A DNA stretch of 5,704 nucleotides from Gammaproteobacteria bacterium (GTDB lineage: Bacteria > Pseudomonadota > Gammaproteobacteria > Immundisolibacterales > Immundisolibacteraceae), in the NCBI GenBank assembly GCA_003526065.1, contig DQBD01000248.1, positions 2,779 through 8,482 on the forward strand, written 5' to 3'. The position numbers were made by a program, and so were the translations under genes. The number at the start of each line of letters is the position of its first letter. Within the stretch, counting starts at the first letter, position 1. Below the pieces are notes generated by a model. That model searched no databases. It saw only the letters and a program-made list of their open reading frames with translations, and was not told where the DNA came from. Shown piece after piece: positions 1-5,704 of the stretch.

Positions 1-738
1 CAGTGGCGCTGGCAGTACGAATACATCGATCAGGACGTCAGCTTCTTCAGCAACCTGGCGGCCAGCAGCCGTGACGCGGTCAAGGCCAATCCGGCGGCGG
101 TGGAGAACTACCTGCTCGAGGTGGACGAACCGCTGGTGGTGCCGGTCGACACCCGCATCCGTTTCGTGTTCACGTCCAATGACGTGATCCACTCCTGGTG
201 GGTGCCGGCGCTGGGGTGGAAGCAGGACACGGTGCCCGGTTTCATCAGCGATGCCTGGACCAGCATTCCCGAGCCGGGCGTGTATCGCGGTCAGTGCGCC
301 GAGCTGTGCGGCAAGGACCACGGCTTCATGCCGATCGTCGTAGAGGCCAAGACCCAGGAGGACTACGACGCCTGGCTGGAGACCAAGAAAGCGGAGGCCG
401 AGGCGGCCAAGAGCGGCGCCGATCGCGAGTGGACCATGGACGAGCTGGTTGAGCGCGGCAAAGAGGTTTACGGTACCTATTGCGTGGCCTGCCACCAGGC
501 CAATGGCCAGGGCATCCCGCCGGCGTTCCCGTCGCTGGTCGGTGCCCCCCTGACGACCGGCCCGATCGAGGGGCATGTCGACATCGTGCTCAACGGCAAG
601 GCCGGCACGGCCATGCAGGCGTTCGCCGGGCAGCTCAATGATGTCGATCTGGCGGCAGTGATCACCTATGAGCGCAATGCCTTCGGCAACACCATGGGCG
701 ACCTGGTGCAGCCTTCGCAGATCAAGGCGGCGCGCTGA
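1..738 (+). CDS. coxB: Cytochrome c oxidase subunit II with fused C-terminal cytochrome c (CoxB), 5'-truncated
   Basis: Subunit II takes electrons from cytochrome c and passes them through the dinuclear CuA centre to heme a in subunit I; the CuA domain is periplasmic. The reading frame is open from base 1, so the signal sequence, both N-terminal helices and the true start lie upstream; 245 residues are visible. They open with the aromatic stretch QWRWQYEY (1-8) typical of the electron entry region. The CuA ligands are all present: H64 in VIHSWW, then [12 protein letters not shown] with C99, E101, C103, H107 and M110. A charged Ala/Glu/Lys-rich linker (about 127-144) leads to a class I cytochrome c domain with heme motif CVACH (161-165) and likely axial M205 in TAMQAF. 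This CuA plus cytochrome c arrangement is the caa3 type. coxA follows after 50 nt, probably in the same transcript. Apart from the window cut nothing is broken. Confidence 0.97.
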   Translation, partial: QWRWQYEYIDQDVSFFSNLAASSRDAVKANPAAVENYLLEVDEPLVVPVDTRIRFVFTSNDVIHSWWVPALGWKQDTVPGFISDAWTSIPEPGVYRGQCAELCGKDHGFMPIVVEAKTQEDYDAWLETKKAEAEAAKSGADREWTMDELVERGKEVYGTYCVACHQANGQGIPPAFPSLVGAPLTTGPIEGHVDIVLNGKAGTAMQAFAGQLNDVDLAAVITYERNAFGNTMGDLVQPSQIKAAR

Positions 739-788
739 GCCGCGGCCCCTGCAAGCAACGTAACGAGACCACGTTCGGAGAACACGGC

Positions 789-2366
789 ATGGCTACTGTG
801 GCCCACGAAGTCGATCATCATCACGGCCCGGCGCGCGGCTTGAGCCGCTGGTTGTTCACCACCAATCACAAGGACATCGGCAGCCTGTACCTGTGGCTGG
901 CGCTGATCATGTTCCTGACCGGCGGCGCGCTGGCCATGATGATCCGCGCCGAGCTGTTCCAGCCCGGCCTGCAGCTGGTCGAGCCGGAGATGTTCAACCG
1001 CCTGACCACCATGCACGGTCTGATCATGGTGTTCGGTGCGGTGATGCCGGCGTGGACCGGTTTCGCCAACTGGATGATCCCGCTGATGGTCGGGGCGCCG
1101 GACATGGCCTTGCCGCGCATGAACAACTGGAGCTTCTGGCTGCTGCCGTTCGCGTTCGCGCTGTTGCTGAGCACCTGGTTCATGGAGGGCGGCGCGCCGG
1201 CCTTCGGCTGGACGTTCTATGCGCCGCTGTCGACCACCTTCGCACCGGACACGACCGACGTCTTCATCTTCGCCGTCCACCTGATGGGCATCTCGTCCAT
1301 CATGGGTGCCATCAACGTCATCGCCACCGTGCTGAACATGCGCGCGCCCGGCATGACGCTGATGAAGATGCCGCTGTTCTGCTGGACCTGGCTGGTGACG
1401 GCGTTCCTGCTGATCGCGGTCATGCCGGTGTTGGCCGGCGCGGTGACCATGATGCTGACGGACCGTCATTTCGGCACCAGCTTCTTCAGCGCCGCCGGCG
1501 GCGGTGACCCGGTGTTGTTCCAGCATATCTTCTGGTTCTTCGGGCACCCCGAGGTGTACATCATGATCCTGCCGTCGTTCGGCGTGGTGTCGGAGATCAT
1601 CCCGACCTTCGCCCGCAAGCAGATCTTCGGTTACGCCTCGATGGTGTACGCCATCTCGGCCATCGCGTTCCTGTCGTTCATCGTCTGGGCGCACCACATG
1701 TTCACCACCGGCATGCCGGTGGCGGGCGAGATCTACTTCATGTACGCCACCATGCTGATCGCGGTGCCGACCGGCGTGAAGGTGTTCAACTGGGTCGCCA
1801 CCATGTGGCGCGGCTCGATTACCTTCGAGACGCCCATGCTGTTCGCGATCGCCTTCGTGTTCCTGTTCACCATCGGTGGTTTCTCGGGACTGATGCTGGC
1901 CATCGGCCCGGCCGACATGCAGTACCACGACACCTATTTCGTGGTGGCGCACTTCCATTACGTGCTGGTGCCCGGCGCAATCTTTGCCCTGATGGCCGGT
2001 GCCTATTACTGGATTCCGAAGTGGACCGGCAACATGTATGACGAGCGCCTGGGCAAGCTCCACTTCTGGCTGTCGGCGATCTCGGTGAACGTGCTGTTCT
2101 TCCCGATGCACTTCGTGGGCCTGCAGGGCATGCCGCGCCGTATCCCGGACTACGCGCTGCAGTTCGCCGACTTCAACCGCATCGCCAGCCTGGGTGGGTT
2201 TGCGTTCGGCCTGTCGCAGCTGCTGTTCGTCTACATCATGATCAAGACGGTCCGCGGTGGCGTGAAGGCGACCGACCGGGTATGGGAAGGCTCGCATGGC
2301 CTGGAGTGGACGGTGCCGTCGCCGGCGCCCTATCACACCTTTGCCACGGCGCCGGAAATCCGCTGA
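789..2366 (+). CDS. coxA: Cytochrome c oxidase subunit I, heme-copper family A (CoxA/CtaD)
   Basis: Catalytic subunit that reduces O2 to water at the heme a3-CuB site and pumps protons across the inner membrane; about 12 membrane helices. The 525-residue length is normal. Visible key residues: H76 (TMHG) and H390 as low-spin heme a ligands, H388 for heme a3 (HFHY), H253 in GHPEVY with H302-H303 for CuB, and Y257 as the Tyr expected to cross-link to H253. D105 in [12 protein letters not shown] and E255 in HPEVY mark a D-channel of the A1 subtype, and K331 in VPTGVK marks the K-channel. R450-R451 (MPRR) match the arginine pair near the heme propionates. The ATG at 789 is preceded by GGAG at 777-780 with 8 nt spacing, and the protein begins just before the conserved [11 protein letters not shown] block, which supports this start. 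It lies between coxB and the microprotein gene with no obvious terminator. Confidence 0.99.
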   Translation: MATVAHEVDHHHGPARGLSRWLFTTNHKDIGSLYLWLALIMFLTGGALAMMIRAELFQPGLQLVEPEMFNRLTTMHGLIMVFGAVMPAWTGFANWMIPLMVGAPDMALPRMNNWSFWLLPFAFALLLSTWFMEGGAPAFGWTFYAPLSTTFAPDTTDVFIFAVHLMGISSIMGAINVIATVLNMRAPGMTLMKMPLFCWTWLVTAFLLIAVMPVLAGAVTMMLTDRHFGTSFFSAAGGGDPVLFQHIFWFFGHPEVYIMILPSFGVVSEIIPTFARKQIFGYASMVYAISAIAFLSFIVWAHHMFTTGMPVAGEIYFMYATMLIAVPTGVKVFNWVATMWRGSITFETPMLFAIAFVFLFTIGGFSGLMLAIGPADMQYHDTYFVVAHFHYVLVPGAIFALMAGAYYWIPKWTGNMYDERLGKLHFWLSAISVNVLFFPMHFVGLQGMPRRIPDYALQFADFNRIASLGGFAFGLSQLLFVYIMIKTVRGGVKATDRVWEGSHGLEWTVPSPAPYHTFATAPEIR

Positions 2367-2369
2367 CCG

Positions 2370-2504
2370 ATGGCGCGTCGCCGTGACTCGCAGCGGCCCC
2401 GCCGGCGGCCCGTGTGGCCGGTGGTCCTGGTGGTGGCCGCTGCCGCGCTGATGATCTATGTGCTGACCATATACATGCAGATGAGACACGCTCATGGCGG
2501 ATAG
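2370..2504 (+). CDS. 44-residue single-helix membrane microprotein, probable cytochrome oxidase small assembly protein
   Basis: A short ORF fits exactly in the coxA-ctaG gap: ATG 3 nt after the coxA stop, TAG inside ctaG. The start is strongly basic (MARRRDSQRPRRRP), followed by one hydrophobic helix (about V15-Y35) and a short tail MQMRHAHGG. The positive-inside rule predicts a cytoplasmic N-terminus and a periplasmic tail, which puts M36, M38, H40 and H42, alternating every second residue, on the periplasmic face; a copper contact is possible but is inference. Its 3' end overlaps the start of ctaG by 11 nt, suggesting translational coupling. A weak GGAA at 2354-2357 is the only upstream ribosome-site candidate. 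In other Proteobacteria tiny single-helix proteins occur at this position (CoxF-like in alphaproteobacteria, 'cytochrome oxidase small assembly protein' in betaproteobacteria); position, size and topology agree, but homology is not proven here. It could be an untranslated spacer, though the clean topology argues against that. Confidence 0.72.
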   Translation: MARRRDSQRPRRRPVWPVVLVVAAAALMIYVLTIYMQMRHAHGG

Positions 2505-3081
2505 TCAGGCGTCTGTTGGACGCACCGTTCGGCGCCTGGTGCTGGCGGTGGTGCTGATGTTCGGGTTCGGCTTCGCACTGGTGCCGCTGTACGACGTGTT
2601 CTGCGAGGTGACGGGCATCAACGGCAAGTCGGCGGCGTTGCTTGGCGGCGCGCCGGCTACCTCGGGGCCGCTCGATGCCGCGCAGTCGCGCGAGGTGACG
2701 GTTGAGTTCGTCGCGAACACCAATGGCAACCTGCCATGGGACTTTCGCCCGACCGTGCCGCGCATGAAAGTGCGGGTGGGCGAGATGGCGAAGACGATGT
2801 ACGTCGCGCACAACCGGGCCGATCACTCGGTGGTCGGGCAGGCCATTCCCAGCGTGGCGCCGGGGGCGGCGGCGCGGCATCTGCACAAACTCGAGTGTTT
2901 CTGCTTTACCGAGCAGACGCTTGCGGCGCATGAGCGCAAGGACATGGAAGTGCGTTTCCGTGTCGATCCGCAGCTTCCCGACAACGTACACACACTGACG
3001 TTGTCGTACACGTTCTTCGATTTGAACAAGGGCATGGACGGCGGGTCGCACGCCGGCCATGCGCCTGCCGCCGGCTCCTGA
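2494..3081 (+). CDS. ctaG: Cytochrome c oxidase assembly protein CtaG (Cox11 family), CuB copper chaperone
   Basis: Cox11/CtaG proteins are anchored in the inner membrane by one N-terminal helix and deliver Cu(I) to the CuB site of subunit I from a periplasmic immunoglobulin-like domain. The 195-residue product has a membrane segment at about 13-33, followed by the family signature VPLYDVFCEVTGING with conserved C37. The copper-binding pair is C135 and C137 in ECFCFTEQ, and the domain ends with the typical LTLSYTFFDLNK. The ATG at 2494 lies inside the preceding microprotein ORF (11 nt overlap). The upstream purine stretch (GATGAGA, about 2480-2486) is weak, so translation may be coupled to that ORF. 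Two small differences stand out: H129 and H131 flank L130 just ahead of the Cys pair, and the C-terminal tail after 180 is Gly/His/Ala-rich (H186, H189). Both may be neutral. Function is secure from family motifs and position between coxA and coxC. Confidence 0.97.
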   Translation: MADSQASVGRTVRRLVLAVVLMFGFGFALVPLYDVFCEVTGINGKSAALLGGAPATSGPLDAAQSREVTVEFVANTNGNLPWDFRPTVPRMKVRVGEMAKTMYVAHNRADHSVVGQAIPSVAPGAAARHLHKLECFCFTEQTLAAHERKDMEVRFRVDPQLPDNVHTLTLSYTFFDLNKGMDGGSHAGHAPAAGS

Positions 3082-3114
3082 GCCGGCTTCGATTCCACGG
3101 GAGGGTATTCAGTA

Positions 3115-3996
3115 ATGGCTCAGGCAAGCGGCGGATATTACGTACCGGAGCAGACGCGGTGGCCGATCGTCGGCTCGGTGGCGCTGACAACGATGGTGAT
3201 CGGCGGCATCAACATGCTGCACGGGCACGGCGCCGGTAAGTACGTGCTGCTGGCGGGCACCGTACTGTTGCTGGCCATGGTCTTTGGCTGGTTCGGCAAC
3301 GTCATTCGTGAAAGTCAGGCGGGCTTGAACAACGCCCAGATGGAGCGCTCCTATCGCTGGGGCATGGCCTGGTTCATCGTCTCGGAAGTGTTCTTCTTCG
3401 CGGCGTTCTTCGGCGCACTGTTCTACGCGCGGCAGTTGTCGGTGCCGTGGCTGGCGGGCGAGGGTGACGTGATGAAGGCCATCACGCACAGCTTCCTGTG
3501 GCCGGATTTCGAAGCGACCTGGCCGCTGTTGACCCCGCCGGCGACCGAGGGTTTCGACATTCCGAAGGCCACCGTTCCGGCCTGGGGCGTGCCGGCGCTG
3601 AACACGGCCATCCTGCTGGCCAGTGGCGTCACCCTGACGATTGCCCACTGGGGCCTGCTCAAGAACAAGCGCACGCAGTTAGTGCTGGGACTGGCGGCGA
3701 CCGTGGCCTTGGGTCTGGTGTTCCTGTACTTCCAGGTCGAGGAGTACGCCCACGCCATGCATGACCTGAATCTCACGCTGGCGTCGGGGATCTACGGGGC
3801 AACCTTCTATATGCTGACCGGGTTCCATGGTGCCCACGTCACGCTCGGCACCATCATGCTGATCGTCATCCTGGTCCGCTGCATGAAGGGCCACTTCACG
3901 CCAGAGCACCACTTCGGGTTCGAGGCGGTGGCCTGGTACTGGCATTTCGTGGACGTGGTGTGGCTTGGGCTGTTCGTGTTCGTCTACTGGATCTGA
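3115..3996 (+). CDS. coxC: Cytochrome c oxidase subunit III (CoxC/CtaE)
   Basis: Third core subunit of the oxidase, an inner-membrane protein of seven helices with no metal centres; in this family it stabilises subunit I during turnover and binds lipids next to the D-channel entrance. The 293-residue length is normal for the bacterial form with the extra loop between helices III and IV (about 107-155 here). Family signatures: RWGMAWFIVSEVFFF (81-95) with the conserved membrane glutamate E91, FYMLTGFHGAHVTLG (231-245), and FGFEAVAWYWHFVDVVWLGLF near the C-terminus with H277 and D280. A strong ribosome site GGGAGGG ends at 3105, 9 nt before the ATG, fixing the start. It begins 33 nt after ctaG and probably ends the first transcription block, because the next gene is convergent and overlaps its last 13 nt. 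Confidence 0.98.
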   Translation: MAQASGGYYVPEQTRWPIVGSVALTTMVIGGINMLHGHGAGKYVLLAGTVLLLAMVFGWFGNVIRESQAGLNNAQMERSYRWGMAWFIVSEVFFFAAFFGALFYARQLSVPWLAGEGDVMKAITHSFLWPDFEATWPLLTPPATEGFDIPKATVPAWGVPALNTAILLASGVTLTIAHWGLLKNKRTQLVLGLAATVALGLVFLYFQVEEYAHAMHDLNLTLASGIYGATFYMLTGFHGAHVTLGTIMLIVILVRCMKGHFTPEHHFGFEAVAWYWHFVDVVWLGLFVFVYWI

Positions 3997-4217
3997 CCGA
4001 TCGCCGCTGCGGTGGGTGCAGCCCGCGGTGCTAGAAGGCCGCTGGCAAACCCGCCGAGCAGGATCAGGAACAGGGCGACCGACAGGCCAACCCGCCAGGT
4101 CAACGCCCGGGCCATCCGGTGCCGGTCATCCCTGGGCTTCAGCATGGCCAGCGCGGCGGATGCCAGAGAGCCGACGGCGCCGGCCAGCATGGCGATGATG
4201 AACAGTTTGGGGAGCAT
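3984..4217 (-). CDS. Small two-helix membrane protein, DUF2909 (twin transmembrane) type
   Basis: 77-residue protein with two hydrophobic segments (about 4-25 and 51-70) joined by a short basic, polar loop (KPRDDRHRMARALTWR). This two-helix layout, the MARALTWRVGLS stretch and the position beside coxC and SURF1 fit the DUF2909 family of gammaproteobacterial oxidase loci; no molecular role is established. The ATG at 4217 is chosen because a GAGGA motif lies 6 nt upstream on the minus strand; a longer form from TTG at 4244 would add nine polar residues and lacks such a site. The gene is convergent with coxC: its TAG (3984-3986) lies inside coxC, giving a 13 nt tail-to-tail overlap. It is divergent from SURF1 with a short spacer. 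The C-terminal tail after the second helix is Ala/Pro-rich and low in complexity. Confidence is good for a real gene, moderate for family assignment. Confidence 0.83.
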   Translation of the reverse strand: MLPKLFIIAMLAGAVGSLASAALAMLKPRDDRHRMARALTWRVGLSVALFLILLGGFASGLLAPRAAPTAAAIGQIQ

Positions 4218-4223
4218 GTCGCG

Positions 4224-4228
4224 TCCTC
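4224..4228 (-). promoter_or_regulatory. Ribosome binding site deciding the start of the DUF2909-type gene
   Basis: The minus strand reads GAGGA here, 6 nt before the ATG at 4217. It is the best Shine-Dalgarno match in the divergent spacer on this strand and is the reason for rejecting the upstream TTG at 4244 as the start. Confidence 0.65.
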
Positions 4229-4297
4229 GCGCACCTTCGGGCAAACGGTGATTCTATCGGTAGCCCGTAAGGGGCGCAGCGAGGGTGTGTGTCGCTG

Positions 4298-5029
4298 ATG
4301 TCGTTTCTTCGCCACCGTTTTCGTCCACGTCGCGCGGCGACGGTGGCGGTGGTCCTCGGCTTGCCGGTGTTGTGCGCCCTGGGGGCGTGGCAAGTGCTGC
4401 GCGGCCAGGAGAAGGCGCACACGCTGGCGCTGGCCGAGGCCCACGGCGCGTTGCCCGTGGTCGACCTCGGCGGCCGATCCGACGCCGACCCGGTGGCCGG
4501 CCAGCAGCGCGTACGGGTGCGCGGTGTGTTCCTGTCGGACCGGCAGGGGTTGCTCGACAACCAGGTGCGGGACGGCCAGGTCGGTTACGACGTGTTGACC
4601 GTGCTGCGCCTCAGTGGGGATGGCGGCCTTGTGCTGGTGGACCGGGGCTGGTTGGCGCGTGGGCCGCGACGCGCCGACGTGCCGCAGTGGCCGACCCAGG
4701 ACGGGGAGGTGACGGTGACCGGGTATCTGCGTGCGCCGACCGATGTGCCGCTGGTCGACGGGCGGGTCGCCGAGACCCTGGGCGGTTTCTGGGTGGTGTC
4801 GGAAATCGACACCCAGCACCTGGGGGCGTACCTGGACCTGCCGCTGTGGCCACGCATTCTGCGGTTGAGCCCCGAGTCGGCGCATGGATTCCGGCGAGAC
4901 TGGCCTGTGGTCGCGATGGGGCCACAGCGGCATTACGGCTATGCCGTCCAATGGTTCGGGCTGGCCGCTGCCTTGCTGGCGCTGTATGTGATTGCCGGGG
5001 TGCGCCGCGCCCGGGCCTTGGAGGACTGA
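4298..5029 (+). CDS. SURF1 family cytochrome oxidase assembly protein
   Basis: SURF1/Shy1 proteins bind heme a and assist its insertion into subunit I. The 243-residue product has the family's topology: an N-terminal helix (about 14-31) ending in GAWQ, a large periplasmic domain, and a C-terminal helix (about 217-234). Signatures: LLDNQVRDGQVGYDVLT (85-101), VLVDRGWLARG (112-122, usually V-N-R-G-W), and RHYGYAVQWFGLA (211-223), whose H212 matches the histidine implicated in heme a binding in Paracoccus Surf1. The start is uncertain: ATG 4298 is 12 nt after GAGGG (4281-4285), while in-frame GTG 4289 is only 3 nt after it; the GTG would add three residues. An in-frame stop at 4268-4270 bounds the ORF. 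The gene opens the second plus-strand block and is followed 4 nt later by the CxxxC protein gene, so those two are very likely cotranscribed. Confidence 0.94.
   Translation: MSFLRHRFRPRRAATVAVVLGLPVLCALGAWQVLRGQEKAHTLALAEAHGALPVVDLGGRSDADPVAGQQRVRVRGVFLSDRQGLLDNQVRDGQVGYDVLTVLRLSGDGGLVLVDRGWLARGPRRADVPQWPTQDGEVTVTGYLRAPTDVPLVDGRVAETLGGFWVVSEIDTQHLGAYLDLPLWPRILRLSPESAHGFRRDWPVVAMGPQRHYGYAVQWFGLAAALLALYVIAGVRRARALED
5020..5025 (+). promoter_or_regulatory. Ribosome binding site of the CxxxC protein, inside the SURF1 3' end
   Basis: GGAGGA lies within the last codons of SURF1, 8 nt before the ATG at 5034. It fixes that start against an in-frame GTG/CTG-type start further upstream inside SURF1 and supports cotranslation of the two genes from one message. 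Confidence 0.7.
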
Positions 5030-5033
5030 CCTT

Positions 5034-5597
5034 ATGCAGACTACGTTGCCGCACGGTCGGCGGCGCGGGCGTCTCACGTTGCTTGCGCTGGCCGCGTTGT
5101 TTCTGGGGCCGATGCTGTTCTCGTGGGGCTATCAGAAGCTGGGATTTACCTGGCACCCGGACCCGAGCCTCTCGGGCACGCTGATAGAACCCCCGGTGGA
5201 ACTGCCGTTGCCGGCGAGCGAGCGCTTGCCGGCCGGGCGCTGGTGGCTGGTGGTGGCCGGTCCGTGCGACGACGCCTGCTGGCAGGCGCTGGTGGACCTG
5301 CGGCAGATCTGGCGCTCATTGCCGCGCTTCCAGCAGGCGCTGGGGCGCGTGTACGTGCATCCGGTCGGCCAGGGCCTGGCCGAGGCGCAGCAGGAGCAGA
5401 TGCCGGCCCTGGTGCAGATGGAGGACACGGACGGCCGGGTGCAGGCGACGTTGTCCGGGTTGGCGCCCGATGCGCGCACCGCCTTTGTACTGGTTGATCC
5501 GGGCGGTCTCGCCATGCTGCGCTACGCGCCCGACTACGACGCGCGGGGGGTTCGGGACGACCTCGATCACCTGCTGCGCCGCTTCGTTCCCAACTGA
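5034..5597 (+). CDS. Membrane-anchored thioredoxin-fold protein with CxxxC motif, SCO-like (oxidase locus hypothetical)
   Basis: 187 residues. A basic start (HGRRRGR) and one hydrophobic helix (about 13-32) indicate an inner-membrane anchor with the rest in the periplasm. The soluble part reads like a thioredoxin/SCO fold: strand RWWLVVAG (69-76) leads into PCDDAC with C78 and C82 in CxxxC spacing as in SCO copper proteins, then helix residues QALVDLRQIWRSL. Later AFVLVDPGGLAMLRY (150-164) matches the SCO strand that ends in DP-G, followed by a C-terminal helix DDLDHLLRRF. In SCO proteins a metal-binding His sits eight residues before that Asp; here this position is A147, so classical copper binding is doubtful and a thiol-disulfide role for CuA assembly is an alternative. 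Similar uncharacterised membrane proteins lie between SURF1 and ctaA in gammaproteobacterial oxidase loci. Start from the strong GGAGGA site. ctaA follows after 9 nt in the same frame. Confidence 0.85.
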   Translation: MQTTLPHGRRRGRLTLLALAALFLGPMLFSWGYQKLGFTWHPDPSLSGTLIEPPVELPLPASERLPAGRWWLVVAGPCDDACWQALVDLRQIWRSLPRFQQALGRVYVHPVGQGLAEAQQEQMPALVQMEDTDGRVQATLSGLAPDARTAFVLVDPGGLAMLRYAPDYDARGVRDDLDHLLRRFVPN

Positions 5598-5606
5598 CCG
5601 GTAGCC

Positions 5607-5704
5607 GTGTTGAACGCCCCCAACCACACCCATCCCGCCGATCCGCTGCTCCACCTGGTCGCCGTCATGCTGGTGCTGGTGGTCGTCATCCTTGGCGCCT
5701 ACAC
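5607..5704 (+). CDS. ctaA: Heme A synthase CtaA/Cox15, N-terminal fragment (cut by window end)
   Basis: Only the first 32 codons are visible. The frame gives a polar start with three histidines (LNAPNHTHPADPLLH), then a first membrane helix (about 17-29) ending in VVVILGAYT at the last bases. GAYTR at the end of helix I followed by the LGCPDWP-type loop is characteristic of the CtaA/Cox15 family, which oxidises the heme O methyl group to formyl to make heme A; the decisive loop lies beyond the window. The start is GTG 5607 or TTG 5610; the in-frame ATG at 5667 would remove part of the helix. The in-frame stop 5595-5597 of the previous gene bounds the ORF, and no good ribosome site is visible, so translation may depend on the upstream gene. 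Identification rests on a short fragment plus position in the locus. Confidence 0.72.
   Translation, partial: MLNAPNHTHPADPLLHLVAVMLVLVVVILGAY

Noticed and set aside
757..775. Inverted repeat AACGT/ACGTT in the coxB-coxA spacer
   Set aside because: Only 5 bp of stem with a 9 nt loop and no T-run; too weak for a terminator or operator and expected by chance.
666..2495. A 609-codon open frame on the minus strand opposite coxA
   Set aside because: Its product is a His/Arg/Gln/Asp-rich string without any domain or hydrophobic pattern, the usual shadow of a GC-rich gene read on the other strand. coxA in the sense direction has every catalytic residue.
4004..4021. Possible hairpin GCTGC...GCAGC just past the coxC stop
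   Set aside because: Five-base stem without a following T-run, lying inside the coding region of the minus-strand gene; not enough to call a terminator.
4251..4256. TAGAAT on the minus strand as a -10 box for the DUF2909-type gene
   Set aside because: Position would suit a short leader, but no -35 hexamer resembling TTGACA lies 16-18 nt upstream, so a promoter cannot be supported from sequence alone.
4139..5077. A 312-codon minus-strand open frame opposite SURF1
   Set aside because: The product is Pro/Arg/His-rich with no recognisable fold and runs opposite a clear SURF1 gene and into the DUF2909-type gene; it is a composition effect.
4285..5184. A 299-codon plus-strand frame overlapping SURF1 in another frame
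   Set aside because: Gly/Ala/Arg-rich nonsense composition; the SURF1 frame has family signatures and correct membrane topology.

Overview
This is a GC-rich, almost gap-free stretch of an aa3/caa3-type (heme-copper family A) cytochrome c oxidase locus. Gene content and order (coxB with a fused cytochrome c domain, coxA, a 44-residue membrane microprotein, ctaG/cox11, coxC, a convergent DUF2909-like gene, SURF1, a thioredoxin-fold SCO-like protein, then the start of ctaA/cox15) resemble the oxidase loci of aerobic Gammaproteobacteria such as Pseudomonas, Halomonas and Thioalkalivibrio relatives. The genus cannot be fixed from the sequence alone.

Layout: 1-738 is the 3' part of coxB (CuA domain plus a C-terminal class I cytochrome c). 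789-2366 is the complete coxA, with all heme a, heme a3 and CuB ligands and the D- and K-channel residues. 2370-2504 is a 44-codon ORF with one membrane helix and a Met/His-rich tail; its 3' end overlaps ctaG (2494-3081), the CuB-insertion chaperone. 3115-3996 is coxC. On the minus strand, 3984-4217 encodes a two-helix DUF2909-type protein whose 3' end overlaps coxC tail to tail by 13 nt. After a 70-80 nt divergent spacer, a second plus-strand block holds SURF1 (4298 or 4289 to 5029), a membrane-anchored CxxxC protein (5034-5597) and the first 32 codons of a ctaA/cox15-like heme A synthase (from 5607), cut by the window end.

How the genes work together: CoxA, CoxB and CoxC form the catalytic core. 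CtaG supplies copper to CuB, SURF1 helps place heme a, CtaA makes heme A from heme O, and the CxxxC protein is probably a redox or copper assembly factor for CuA. The microprotein sits where small oxidase assembly proteins are found in other Proteobacteria.

Most of the window is ordinary. The parts worth a second look are the microprotein with its alternating Met/His tail, the SCO-like protein that keeps CxxxC but has no histidine at the usual metal position, and the antisense DUF2909 gene that splits the locus in two. No RNA genes, mobile elements, CRISPR arrays or notable repeats were seen, and no gene-free stretch exceeds about 80 bases.
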